From Marinobacter sp050379415 (lineage in GTDB: Bacteria; Pseudomonadota; Gammaproteobacteria; Pseudomonadales; Oleiphilaceae), in the NCBI RefSeq assembly GCF_050379415.1, contig NZ_JBNRLS010000004.1, positions 310,001 to 374,000 on the forward strand: a DNA stretch of 64,000 nucleotides. The letters are read 5' to 3'. Shown here piece by piece: positions 7,374-16,019 of the stretch (position 1 is its first letter; each line of letters starts with the position of its first letter). Both the position numbers and the translations under genes were made by a program. The notes below the pieces were generated by a model, which had not been told where the DNA came from, did not search any database, and saw only the letters and a list, made by a program, of their open reading frames with translations.

Positions 7374-9188
7374 TCAGAACCGCCGGATCACACCCAGGTG
7401 AAGGGAGGTACCGTAATACCGGCCGGTTTCCTGCAGCCGGTCGGCATAGGCGATCCGGCCGTGGAACTGCCAGTCCCGGTAGCGGCCGATGAGGGCCTCG
7501 AGTTCGACATCCGAACCGAATTCGTAGCTGGAGAAAGTGTCGTCCTTGTGCCAGCCGAGGCTGGTACGCAGGCCTACCCAGTCATCCACGTTCGGGCTCC
7601 AGTAGAAGAGCGCGGTGCCGGCAAAGCGGTTGAAGTAGTCCGGGTCGTAGTAGCCGTTGTCGAGGTCCTTGTCGAAGGTGAAGCGCTGGGCGGAAAGGCC
7701 CAGGTTTACGCCCCAGGGACCGCTCTGGTAGACGTTGCGGCTGGGCGCCAGGTAGAACTCCAGGCGACTGTTGTCGTCCGAGAAGTCCGAGGCGCTGACC
7801 CAGCCTTCCACCTGGTAGAGCGGGTACGGATGCCATACAACCCGCAGGCGGTTTTCGGTTTCGACAATCTCGCGGGAGACCGACAGGGGCGAGAGCGCAT
7901 ACAGCGAGCGTTCCCGGGACAGCTGCAGCATCAGGTCGTCGTGGGGATACCAGTTGCCCTCCAGACGGTAATGGCCATAGTCGCCACCGCCTTCGATATT
8001 GCCGCGGCCTACCCGCGCCTCCACTTCAAGGCGGCGGTGCAGCTGGTGGCGGGCACCTACCCAGCCGACGTAATCCATGGTGTTGCGGTCGCCGTCGTCC
8101 GCCTCGAATTCCGAATCCTCCCGGGTGCTAACCCGGCGGGCACTGTATCCCATCAGCACGCGGGTCTCCGGGGTCAGCGCCAGTTCACCAAACACGGTAC
8201 CGGTAGTGATCCGGATGTCATCGGCGTCAAACTGATGATCGCCGGTGATGCCCACCAGTGAACGCAGGGGCGCGCGGGTTACCCGGCCAACCTCACGGGT
8301 CTCCGGTTCCTCCGGCTTCAGCTTTTCCATCACCGCGAGACTTCCCAGCGCTTCGGAGGGCTGGCCGGAGGCGCGGGTGGCCAAAACTCGGGCAAAATGG
8401 ATGTCGTAGTCGTCCGGGTGGCGCTTTGCCAGGGGCGTGAGCAGATCGGAGGCGGAATAGAACCGACCGCGTTGCAGCAGCAGCTGGGCTTTGGCCCGCT
8501 GGTACTCGTCGGTGTCTCCGAAGCGGGTCCGGTACTCCGCGAGGGCTTCGGTGGCGCCTTCCCGGTCGCCGGCCCAGCTCAATACCTGAATCCGGGCCAC
8601 GGCGGCATCGTGGTCGTCCGGAAAGTACTGCAGGTAGTCGTCATAAGCGGTGGCCGCTTCCGGGTACTCACCCATCCACTGGTGCCAGAGCGCCCGGCTG
8701 CGCAGGGCTTCCTGGTCGCCGGGCGCCAGTTCCAGCAGTGACTGGATACTGGCGTGCGCCGCCGCGCGATCGCGAGCCCAGTTGGCCTGCTGCAGGCAGG
8801 CATGCAGGTACTCCACGTTGGTCGGCTCCAGCCCCGCCGCGTTCAGGCATTGCTCCAGGGCATCCCGGGGGCGGTCTGCCATGGCATAGGCGCGGGACAA
8901 ACGATACGCAAGGGCGGCGTCGTCCGGGGCAAGCTGTGTGGCCTGCTCCAGGGCGTCAATCGCTTCGTCCGGGCGCTCCAGTCGATGGTAGATATCGGCC
9001 ATCCGCAGCCAGAGATCCACCCGTCGGGGCTGTTGCTCCAGCACCGACCGGTAGACCGTCAGCGCACTCTCCCACTCCCCGGCCATCTCGGCCTTCAGAC
9101 CCGCCTCGGGCACGGCAGGGGCGGCCGTCAGCACACCGGCACAAAGCGACAACAGCAATCCGGCAACGAGTTGTTTCATTTGCGCCAC
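7374..9188 (-). CDS. TPR plus beta-barrel outer-membrane protein (YaiO-like), polysaccharide export
   Basis: 604 residues. MAQMKQLVAGLLLSLCAGVLTAAPA is a signal peptide. Residues about 30-290 are tandem TPR helices (for example WLRMADIYHRLERPDEAIDALEQA and LAYRLSRAYAMADRPRDALEQ). Residues about 310-604 are rich in alternating aromatic strands and end in HLGVIRRF; a C-terminal phenylalanine is typical of Bam-inserted barrels. This is the architecture of YaiO and of PgaA/BcsC-type export porins. Its start overlaps the glycosyltransferase stop by 13 bases, so the three genes form one operon. The likely job is a periplasmic scaffold and outer-membrane pore for a polysaccharide. Confidence 0.8.
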   Translation of the reverse strand: MAQMKQLVAGLLLSLCAGVLTAAPAVPEAGLKAEMAGEWESALTVYRSVLEQQPRRVDLWLRMADIYHRLERPDEAIDALEQATQLAPDDAALAYRLSRAYAMADRPRDALEQCLNAAGLEPTNVEYLHACLQQANWARDRAAAHASIQSLLELAPGDQEALRSRALWHQWMGEYPEAATAYDDYLQYFPDDHDAAVARIQVLSWAGDREGATEALAEYRTRFGDTDEYQRAKAQLLLQRGRFYSASDLLTPLAKRHPDDYDIHFARVLATRASGQPSEALGSLAVMEKLKPEEPETREVGRVTRAPLRSLVGITGDHQFDADDIRITTGTVFGELALTPETRVLMGYSARRVSTREDSEFEADDGDRNTMDYVGWVGARHQLHRRLEVEARVGRGNIEGGGDYGHYRLEGNWYPHDDLMLQLSRERSLYALSPLSVSREIVETENRLRVVWHPYPLYQVEGWVSASDFSDDNSRLEFYLAPSRNVYQSGPWGVNLGLSAQRFTFDKDLDNGYYDPDYFNRFAGTALFYWSPNVDDWVGLRTSLGWHKDDTFSSYEFGSDVELEALIGRYRDWQFHGRIAYADRLQETGRYYGTSLHLGVIRRF

Positions 9189-10570
9189 CTCCGGTTACGG
9201 GTAATCCAGAGATCGGTTGCAAAGCGCCCGATGTTGACGGCATCAAACAGCAGGCTGCCGTAGCGTAGCGGAGTCACCGCAATGGCCTCCCAGAAGGCCC
9301 GGAACCGGTGGCCCGGGGCATTGAACATGAGGATCAGGATCACCAGTGTCATCTCGGCGAGGAAGGTAATCAGCAACGGCTCCCATAACTGGAGAATCAA
9401 CATGATCAGCAGGGCCGTGGGAAAGGCGATCTTCTCCAGCGCCGCCATGAAGACCGCCCAGCCCATGGGCCGGCCGTATTTTTTGGTGTACCCCTGCCCC
9501 CAGGGCTGCCGGTACGGTTCACCGCGCCGGTGGATGTGGTCACGGGTATCCGGATGCTTTTCCTCATACTGCTTCGCCTCATGCTTCTGGCGATAGCGGC
9601 GGAAGCCCTTGAAGGGGCTGCGTAACAGGCCGTCAAAGTAGTAGCAGCTCTGCAGGAAGCTGGAAGACCAGAAGTACAGCTGATGGGCCAGCCGGGGGAA
9701 CTCCGGCTCCAGTGAGCGTACCGTGACATCCTGCAGCTGTACGTTGCGGTAACCCTCGTTCAGCAACGCAAACCCGATGAAGATGTCCTCGGAGTTGGTC
9801 AGGTCGTCCCCCAGGATTGGTTCGTAGTAATCGAACAGCTCCTTGAGGTATTCGCGGCGATAGGCCACGGCACACCCCACGGGATTGATAATGCTGCCGA
9901 ACACGGTCATCTGGCCCCGGTACACGAAGCGCTGGAGGAAGGTATAGAGAATGCCGCGATAGAAGTTGGTGATGGCCCGGTTGAAACGGTGCCAGGCACC
10001 GGGACGCGGAGTAACGTAGTTTGCGTGTTTCTCCAGGAAGCCTTTCAGGGGCGGCTCATCGCTGATCGTGCGGCGGTCCTTTTCCCGCATCGGCTGCACC
10101 ACGCCGCAGACCGAAGCCACGCCGGGGGCCTTATAGATTTCCTGGACCAGCCGCTCGATGTAGTTCTCCGATTCCAGGAAGGTGTCGCCATCGAGGACGA
10201 CCTCCACATCGGCATCCAGGTCCCTCGCCTCGCGTTTGACGGTCGGGGTCTTGCCGATCGATTCTTCCCGCCGGATCACTTCCAGGTCCAGGCCAAGATC
10301 CTCGCCGAAGGCACGGGCAACTTCGGCCGTCCTGTCGGTGCTGCCGTCATCCACCAGCACCACCTTGCGGGGCTTGAGGCTCTGGCGGGCGATGGAACTG
10401 AGAGCCAGCAGGATATTCTGCTCCTCGTTAAGCGCTGGAATGACCACATCCACAGTGGCATCGTGCCAGTCCTCCGAGCTCTCGGGCGGGGTTTTGTCCG
10501 GCCCGCGCATCAGGCCGATGAAGGCAACCAGCGTGCTGGGACCGATGACGAACCAGGGCGCGGTTGCCAT
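9176..10570 (-). CDS. Membrane glycosyltransferase, family 2
   Basis: 464 residues. VDVVIPALNEEQNILLAL with VVLVDDGSTDRTAEVA is the GT-A nucleotide-sugar binding core; VVLDGDTFLE carries the DxD metal site; NSEDIFIGFALL is the acceptor-side acidic motif. One hydrophobic segment lies at the N-terminus and three near the C-terminus (FPTALLIMLILQLWEPLLITFLAEMTLVILILMF), which would anchor the enzyme and could form a secretion channel as in processive synthases. A clear Q-x-x-R-W motif is not seen. It starts one base after the epimerase stop, so translation is probably coupled. It probably polymerises or adds the sugar supplied by the epimerase. Confidence 0.85.
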   Translation of the reverse strand: MATAPWFVIGPSTLVAFIGLMRGPDKTPPESSEDWHDATVDVVIPALNEEQNILLALSSIARQSLKPRKVVLVDDGSTDRTAEVARAFGEDLGLDLEVIRREESIGKTPTVKREARDLDADVEVVLDGDTFLESENYIERLVQEIYKAPGVASVCGVVQPMREKDRRTISDEPPLKGFLEKHANYVTPRPGAWHRFNRAITNFYRGILYTFLQRFVYRGQMTVFGSIINPVGCAVAYRREYLKELFDYYEPILGDDLTNSEDIFIGFALLNEGYRNVQLQDVTVRSLEPEFPRLAHQLYFWSSSFLQSCYYFDGLLRSPFKGFRRYRQKHEAKQYEEKHPDTRDHIHRRGEPYRQPWGQGYTKKYGRPMGWAVFMAALEKIAFPTALLIMLILQLWEPLLITFLAEMTLVILILMFNAPGHRFRAFWEAIAVTPLRYGSLLFDAVNIGRFATDLWITRNRRWRK

Positions 10571-10571
10571 A

Positions 10572-11561
10572 CTACTTCTCTCCTTCGGTGATCTGTTCGC
10601 GGGCCCGGTTGATCAGATCCCTGAGGGTTTCCTCGAGGGTCCAGGCGTGTTCGAAGCCGGTGAGCCGGCGGAGTTTTTCCAGCGAAGGGCGACGGTGGCG
10701 GATATCCTCGAACTCCGCGCCATAGGCTTCCCGGTAGGGAATATGCTTGATGGTCGAGCGGCTCCCGGCGCATTCGATCACCAGCCGGGCGAGCTCATTG
10801 ATATTGATTTCCCGATCACTGCCGACGTTGACGATCTCACCGTTGGGCAGATCCGGCATGGAAGCCAGGCGGTCGAGCGCGACGACCGTATCCCGCACAT
10901 CGCAAAAGGAGCGGGACTGCTCGCCATCTCCGAACACGGTAATCGGCTCATTGGCCACGGCTTTCTGGACGAAGCGGGGCACCACCATTCCGTAGCGGCC
11001 GGTTTGCCGTGGTCCCACGGTATTGAAGAAACGGGCGATGATCACGGGAATATCGTGTTCCCGGGCATAGGCCAGGCCAAAGCCCTCGTCCGCCAGCTTG
11101 CTGATGGCATAGTTCCAGCGCAGGGGGGCGCCAGATTGGATGATCAGGGAGTCGTCCTCGGTCAACCTCGGTTCTGTGTGCGGGCCATAAACCTCCGAAC
11201 TGGAGGCGAGGATCACCTGCGGCGCCCAGCTGTCACGGTTCACTGACCGTAGCAGACGCTCGGTGCCGGCGATGTTGGTGGCCATGGTACCCACCGGCTC
11301 GCTGAGCACCCGGTACACACCCACCACCGCCGCCATATGGTAGATACGGTCCGCCCAGGCAACGGCCGTGTCGAGGCCATCCCAGGTGACGATGTCCGCC
11401 TGGTCAAACCGGAAATTGGGATTTCCGATGAAAGCGGCGACATTGGCTTCCGAGCCGGTACTGAGGTTGTCTACCACATGTACCTTGTCGCCCCGTTTGA
11501 GATGGTATTCAGCAATGTTGGAGCCAATAAAACCGGCGCCACCGGTGACGAGTATGTGCAA
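10572..11561 (-). CDS. NAD-dependent nucleotide-sugar epimerase/dehydratase (extended SDR)
   Basis: 329 residues starting at TTG 11561, eight bases after CGGAG; this gives the N-terminus MHILVTGGAGFIGSNIAEY. An earlier TTG at 11579 is in frame but poorly placed. The GxxGxxG motif binds NAD. VYHM-type YHMAAVVGVYR, the LASSSEVYG serine region and NYAISKLADE supply the Ser-Tyr-Lys catalytic set. GDGEQSRSFCDVRDTV is typical of UDP-sugar decarboxylases and 4-epimerases. The sugar specificity cannot be decided. First gene of the polysaccharide operon, with its promoter in the 11580-11811 gap. Confidence 0.85.
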   Translation of the reverse strand: MHILVTGGAGFIGSNIAEYHLKRGDKVHVVDNLSTGSEANVAAFIGNPNFRFDQADIVTWDGLDTAVAWADRIYHMAAVVGVYRVLSEPVGTMATNIAGTERLLRSVNRDSWAPQVILASSSEVYGPHTEPRLTEDDSLIIQSGAPLRWNYAISKLADEGFGLAYAREHDIPVIIARFFNTVGPRQTGRYGMVVPRFVQKAVANEPITVFGDGEQSRSFCDVRDTVVALDRLASMPDLPNGEIVNVGSDREININELARLVIECAGSRSTIKHIPYREAYGAEFEDIRHRRPSLEKLRRLTGFEHAWTLEETLRDLINRAREQITEGEK

Positions 11562-11783
11562 GGGACACTCCGTTATCAAAACTCAGCTATAGCGGGAATG
11601 CTGTCACTATTTTGTGTCAGTTTCGGACATCAGGATAGCTCAAGAGTGATTCTTTCACAGCTTGATCTGTCCATTTTTGCTTCAAGGCAAGAAAATGATC
11701 ACCGGCAAAACGCCAGGGACAATCCATTCCTGAGAGTCTGCGTAACCAGGGCTGGTGCCGGGCGCATCTTCCACTACTATCAA
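11562..11783. other. Divergent intergenic region between the polysaccharide operon and the GCS2 gene
   Basis: About 220 bases with no convincing gene; frames crossing it on either strand lack ribosome sites. It must hold the promoters of both divergent operons, but I cannot pick clear -35/-10 pairs. Confidence 0.5.
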
Positions 11784-11811
11784 GGTAAGTCAGTGCTAGA
11801 GACGACTTACC
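11784..11811 (+). promoter_or_regulatory. Inverted repeat directly against the GTG start of the GCS2 gene
   Basis: GGTAAGTC (11784-11791), 12-base spacer, GACTTACC (11804-11811): an eight-base perfect repeat whose last base touches the GTG start codon at 11812. In mRNA the stem would cover the ribosome-binding region. It could equally be an operator for a dimeric regulator. No ordinary Shine-Dalgarno sequence precedes this start. Confidence 0.4.
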
Positions 11812-13296
11812 GTGGGACTGTCGATCAAAACAACAGAATTTGCGCCGGAAGAGTTTGAACGGTTTGCTGCCAAGGTCCGGACCGACCTTACGGCACTCAC
11901 TCGTCTTCTGGACCGGCCCGGCTTTGGTGAGGGAGAGAGTTCCATCGGAGCCGAGGTCGAGTTCTACATCGTAAACCGTGATCTGAACGTTCAACCCATC
12001 AACACAGAAATCGCCGCCAGCGTTCAGGACCCGCAACTGACCGTTGAGCTCAACCGCTTCAATCTCGAATACAACCTCAGCCCCCAGGCTTTCAAGGGAG
12101 ATCCGTTTGCCAGGACGGAGCGTGAGCTGCTCGCAGCCATCCGGCGAATCAACCAGCACGCCGCACCACTGGATGGGGAGCTGGTACCGATCGGCATTCT
12201 GCCCACACTTCGCCAGTCCGATATGGGCGCGCATGTGATGACGGATGAGCCCCGCTATCATGCCCTATCCAGGGCGCTGCTCAAGCAACGGGGCGAGCCA
12301 TTCAGCATCCATATCGGTGGCAACGATGTCATCAACCTGGAGGCCGACGACGTCTATATGGAAGGGGCCAATACCTCGTTCCAGCTGCACTGGCGTGTGC
12401 CCGCCCACCGTTTCGCCGACTATTTCAATTCAATTCAGCTGGTCACGCCGATTGTTCTGGCCCTGGCCAGCAATTCGCCCAGCCTCTTTGGCCACCACCT
12501 CTGGGACGAAACCCGGATTGCCCTGTTCAAGCAATCCATCGACAGCCGATCCCCCAATCGCAAAACCTGGCGCCATCCGCCACGGGTCTATTATGGCAAC
12601 GGCTGGATACACAGCGCCTGGGAATTGTTTGCGGCCTCCGCATCGCTGTATCCGCCGATCATTCCACTGATGTCGGATGAAGATCCCATGGCGGTGATTG
12701 ATCGTGGCGAGGTGCCAAAACTTTCCGAACTGCGCCTGCATCAGGGCACCACCTGGCCATGGAACCGGGCCATCTACGATGACTCCGCCGGCGGCCATCT
12801 GCGCATCGAGATTCGTTCCATGCCGGCAGGTCCGACTGCCGTCGATATGTGTGCCAACGGACTGTTCGTGATCGGGGCTGCGTTGGCCGTGCTCGATGAC
12901 ATCCGTCATCTGACGTCCATACTCCCCTTCCATTACACCGAACACAATTTCTACCGCGCCGCCAAAGACGGTATCGGCGCAGACATCATCTGGCCGCACA
13001 AGGATCAGGTTCAGTTGCAGGATACGCCCCTGCTAACCGTGGCCCGCGAGCTGCTGCCCCGCGCCCGGGAGGCATTGCAACAAACAGCCGTGGACGAGGC
13101 GGAAATTCACCGTCTGCTGGGAATCATCGAAGGCCGCATTGAAACCGCCATGTCCGGCGCCCGGTGGCAGCGCCATATCACCGAGTCTTTATTCAGGTCC
13201 CTGAGCCCCGATGAGGCATTCAGGACTATGCTGTTTCGTTACATGGCCAACCAGAAAAAAAACCTGCCGCTCCATGAATGGACACTGTCACCGTGA
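11812..13296 (+). CDS. Glutamate-cysteine ligase-like (GCS2 family) carboxylate-amine ligase
   Basis: 494 residues from a GTG start. SIGAEVEFYIVNRDL near residue 44 gives the acidic metal-binding strand of the glutamine-synthetase-like ligase fold. LEYNLSPQ, GILPTLRQSDMG, FQLHWRVP and LRIEIRSMPAGPTAVDMCANG follow the GCS2 order. The family forms an amide between a carboxylate and an amine with ATP. The gene is not the usual GshA and the real substrates are unknown. It overlaps the next gene by 19 bases, so the ligase and a zinc hydrolase of the AstE class are translated together. Confidence 0.78.
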   Translation: MGLSIKTTEFAPEEFERFAAKVRTDLTALTRLLDRPGFGEGESSIGAEVEFYIVNRDLNVQPINTEIAASVQDPQLTVELNRFNLEYNLSPQAFKGDPFARTERELLAAIRRINQHAAPLDGELVPIGILPTLRQSDMGAHVMTDEPRYHALSRALLKQRGEPFSIHIGGNDVINLEADDVYMEGANTSFQLHWRVPAHRFADYFNSIQLVTPIVLALASNSPSLFGHHLWDETRIALFKQSIDSRSPNRKTWRHPPRVYYGNGWIHSAWELFAASASLYPPIIPLMSDEDPMAVIDRGEVPKLSELRLHQGTTWPWNRAIYDDSAGGHLRIEIRSMPAGPTAVDMCANGLFVIGAALAVLDDIRHLTSILPFHYTEHNFYRAAKDGIGADIIWPHKDQVQLQDTPLLTVARELLPRAREALQQTAVDEAEIHRLLGIIEGRIETAMSGARWQRHITESLFRSLSPDEAFRTMLFRYMANQKKNLPLHEWTLSP

Positions 13297-14333
13297 GCAA
13301 TTCGAACGTACTTGAGTATCTCAATAACCCGTCACCCCAAACGCTGGGGCGCTCCCCCCTTGAGTGGCTGGACCGACTGCGCAAACCCACGGTGATTCGG
13401 GTGGCCGGTCGGGATCGCTCCCGTACCCGGGCCATGGCAACGCTTCTTCACGGCAACGAGCCTTCGGGTCTGTTTGCGCTTCACCGGTGGCTGATTGAGC
13501 AGCACACGCCCGAGGTCAACATGCTGTTTCTGCTCGGAGGCGTCTATCCCGCAAAAATTCCACCAGCATTTTCATTTCGCCAGCTGCACGAAGGACGCGA
13601 CCTCAACCGGTGTTTCAAGGAACCATTCGAGGGCGAGGAAGGAGCCATCGCACAAGCCATGCTGGCAGAGCTTCACAAGGCGCAACCTGAATGCCTGCTG
13701 GACGTGCACAACACCTCAGGCACAGGCCCTGCCTTCGCTGTGACCATCACCAATGACGCTGCCCATCAGGCGCTAACCTCCCTCTTCACCGACCGCCTCA
13801 TCATGACGGATCTTCGCCTGGGAGCACTAATGGAATATTCAGAACAGGAGGTACCCACGGTAACCATCGAGTGTGGCGGGGCCGAGGATGATCAGGCCCA
13901 TGAACTGGCGTACGAGGGACTCGTTCGGTACACCTCAAGACCCGACGTGTTGTCGCTGGAAAAAGCGGAGTGGGACGTCGCCGTACTGCGAAATCCGATC
14001 CGGGTGGAGCTGGCGCCTGAAGCGACCATCGAATACCGCCTTGAGCCAAGCGGTCAGGCTGACCTCACCTTTCCGCCAGACATCGAACACCGCAATTTCG
14101 GAATTGTTTCCCCGGACGAGCCTCTGGGATGGGTTGGAGAAAAAGGCCTTGGCATACTCACGGCGATCAGCCACAACCGGACGGAGAACATGGAACAGGT
14201 TCTTCGGGTCAGGAATGGGCAGATCTACCCCGCCCAGGCCCTCAAAGCCTTCATGATTACCACCAACCCGGTTATCGCGAAGAGTGACTGTCTGTTCTAT
14301 GCGGTCAAGGCAACGGGCGAACCGATTTTTTAA
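13278..14333 (+). CDS. Succinylglutamate desuccinylase/aspartoacylase-family zinc hydrolase
   Basis: 351 residues. The zinc ligands are readable: LLHGNEPSG (H-x-x-E), then LLDVHNTSGTG (third histidine), then TIECGGAEDDQ with the catalytic glutamate. RDLNRCF is the substrate-carboxylate arginine/asparagine pair of the family. AstE has about 320 residues, aspartoacylase about 310. The C-terminal third is a beta-rich domain ending IAKSDCLFYAVKATGEPIF. Overlap with the GCS2-type ligase suggests that both act on the same amide, one making it and the other cleaving it, or that the hydrolase prepares the ligase's substrate. No arginine catabolism genes are near, so AstE itself is unlikely. Confidence 0.8.
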   Translation: MDTVTVSNSNVLEYLNNPSPQTLGRSPLEWLDRLRKPTVIRVAGRDRSRTRAMATLLHGNEPSGLFALHRWLIEQHTPEVNMLFLLGGVYPAKIPPAFSFRQLHEGRDLNRCFKEPFEGEEGAIAQAMLAELHKAQPECLLDVHNTSGTGPAFAVTITNDAAHQALTSLFTDRLIMTDLRLGALMEYSEQEVPTVTIECGGAEDDQAHELAYEGLVRYTSRPDVLSLEKAEWDVAVLRNPIRVELAPEATIEYRLEPSGQADLTFPPDIEHRNFGIVSPDEPLGWVGEKGLGILTAISHNRTENMEQVLRVRNGQIYPAQALKAFMITTNPVIAKSDCLFYAVKATGEPIF

Positions 14334-14824
14334 CGGTATATTGCCCGCTCTCTGGCATCTCTTTCTCTATCGGGATCTTCCCGGCTTTTTGTGGCTAGCA
14401 CGGTATCGAGATAGTCGGCTGGAACCCCGATTTCCCTCGCGCCGTAGATGACGTGATGCACATACCAGGAGTAAGGCAGCAAGGACGGATCGGTATCGGT
14501 TGCATAGTAGGTAAACGCTTCAAGGGAATTCCCCTGAGCATCCGTTACCGTAACCCGTTTTTCCTCATAGCCGAAACCCAACCCCTCGGCGTTATCCAGC
14601 GGGCCTTTCTCGTAAACCGGTATTTCGAACAGTGCACCAATGATGTAGTCATCGGGATTCCCGGTGAACAGCGCGTCGCATTTTGCCGAACCATCTTTTC
14701 TACTCAACTTGTGAAACCGGAGAGAATGCTCGACAAGCGTGACCATACCGATTCTCTCGGCACTGGGGACCCTCGCCTTCAATCTTGGGAGTGACATGTT
14801 TGATCCGTAGGCAAAATACTTCAC
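14330..14824 (-). CDS. Gamma-glutamylcyclotransferase-fold protein
   Basis: 164 residues from a GTG start at 14824, preceded by CGGAG. MKYFAYGSNMSLPRLKARVP is the substrate loop of the family (F-A-Y-G-S-N-M), and GALFEIPVYEKGPLDNAEG carries the expected E/D region. The family opens gamma-glutamyl peptides to 5-oxoproline. The stop overlaps the stop of the convergent zinc hydrolase gene by four bases. The start overlaps the stop of a short GFA-like frame by four bases (GTGA). It lies at the edge of the accessory region, and gamma-glutamyl chemistry next to a GCS2 ligase may be coincidence. Confidence 0.8.
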   Translation of the reverse strand: MKYFAYGSNMSLPRLKARVPSAERIGMVTLVEHSLRFHKLSRKDGSAKCDALFTGNPDDYIIGALFEIPVYEKGPLDNAEGLGFGYEEKRVTVTDAQGNSLEAFTYYATDTDPSLLPYSWYVHHVIYGAREIGVPADYLDTVLATKSREDPDRERDARERAIYR

Positions 14825-14973
14825 GATGTCTCCGTGCGGTTAATGCCAGGGTGTGACGGCCGTAGCTTCTCTTTTGGGCTTGCCAGACAATGGCACAGGT
14901 AAAAACTGTCGAAATCACCTTTTACCTCAAAACTCACGGTGCCGCACAGACAAGAACCCAAATGATCAGTCAT
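14821..14973 (-). pseudogene. Truncated GFA/CENP-V-type zinc protein
   Basis: 50 residues from ATG 14973 with a good GGAAGGAG site. The first 30 residues, LGSCLCGTVSFEVKGDF and FYLCHC, are a typical start of a glutathione-dependent formaldehyde-activating (GFA) fold protein. The sequence then changes to LASPKEKLRPSHPGINRTETS and stops, where the family would continue for about 100 more residues with two further zinc cysteines. This looks like a gene cut by a recombination event. The remaining frame is translationally coupled to the downstream cyclotransferase-like gene. An intact family member lies at 35908-36321. Confidence 0.65.
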
Positions 14974-15035
14974 TAGAGCTCCTTCCATTGCCTGGTTAGG
15001 CTTCTTCATCCTTCGGACCAACCCAAAAGAGGGGG

Positions 15036-16019
15036 TTATGCGCAATCGATGGGCGTCCCGGGGAGGTTTTTCAGAAGCTCGGCATTTGTGGGGTACTTCT
15101 CAAGCAGCTCAACCAGCCTTTTTGTGCCCTCTAGCGGTTTGAGACCGCTAAGCGCTCGGCGCAACGCTCTTATTTTGTCCAAATCTTTCGGATCCAACAG
15201 CAGCTCTTCACGGCGTGTACTGCTTTTTGAAATATCCAGCGCGGGGAAGATTCGCTGATTCGCAACGTCTCTTGATAAAACCAGCTCCATGTTCCCCGTG
15301 CCTTTAAATTCCTCAAATATAACCTGGTCCATACGGCTGCCGGTATCAACCAAAACGGTTGCCAAAATGGTAAGCGAGCCGCCATTCTCAAGGTTTCGTG
15401 CAGAGCCAAACAACCTCCGCGGGATCTCCATCGCTCGCGCATCAACCCCGCCAGACATAGTACGACCGCTGCTCTTTCGCTCCGCATTGTGCACACGCGC
15501 AAGCCTCGTGAGAGAATCAATCACAATCATGACGTTGTGACCCTCGCCAGCTTGTTGGCGGGCGATATCAAGAAGCTCATCGGCAACGCGAGCGTGATGA
15601 GCATAGCTTTCATCCGAAGAAGAAGCGTGTACCTCAGCCGGGACGCTACGCTTGAAATCAGTCACCTCTTCGGGTCGCTCATCTATCAATAACGCGTAAA
15701 GTTTAATGTCGGGATACGCCTTTCCCACCGCCTGACAAATATCTTTTAAAATCGTCGATTTTCCAGACCCCGGCGGTGCAACTATCAAACCTCGCTGCCC
15801 CATTCCAATCGGCGTGATCAAATCCATCGCGCGCACCGTGAGTTTTTCTGAACCTGACTCCAGGCGAATCCCCGGCGTTGGATTGATAGCCACACCGTTT
15901 AAAAAACGTTTTTGTGGATCAGCCTCACCTTCAACCTCAACCATAGCTTCGGCTTCCTTAGCCACTGGTTTAGCGTCTTTATTTGGTTTCCGGGTCAAGC
16001 TTAATGTCTGTCTCGTCAT
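15036..16019 (-). CDS. Rho-type hexameric helicase homologue lacking the RNA-binding N-terminal domain
   Basis: 327 residues from ATG 16019; an in-frame start at 16076 would add 19 residues. Walker A is APPGSGKST (residues 81-89), the catalytic glutamate sits in LLIDERPEEVT, and Walker B is VMIVIDSLTRLAR. MSGGVDARAM, GGSLTILATVLVDTGSRMDQVIFEEFKGTGN and RIFPALDISKSSTRREELL match the Q-loop, R-loop and C-terminal parts of transcription terminator Rho. E. coli Rho has 419 residues. Here the helical bundle and cold-shock-like primary RNA site are replaced by about 35 charged residues. A GTTAGGG core 70 bases upstream and a GCATAAC containing the stop codon suggest an integron cassette origin. It could be a Rho paralogue, decoy or inhibitor. 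Confidence 0.85.
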   Translation of the reverse strand: MTRQTLSLTRKPNKDAKPVAKEAEAMVEVEGEADPQKRFLNGVAINPTPGIRLESGSEKLTVRAMDLITPIGMGQRGLIVAPPGSGKSTILKDICQAVGKAYPDIKLYALLIDERPEEVTDFKRSVPAEVHASSSDESYAHHARVADELLDIARQQAGEGHNVMIVIDSLTRLARVHNAERKSSGRTMSGGVDARAMEIPRRLFGSARNLENGGSLTILATVLVDTGSRMDQVIFEEFKGTGNMELVLSRDVANQRIFPALDISKSSTRREELLLDPKDLDKIRALRRALSGLKPLEGTKRLVELLEKYPTNAELLKNLPGTPIDCA

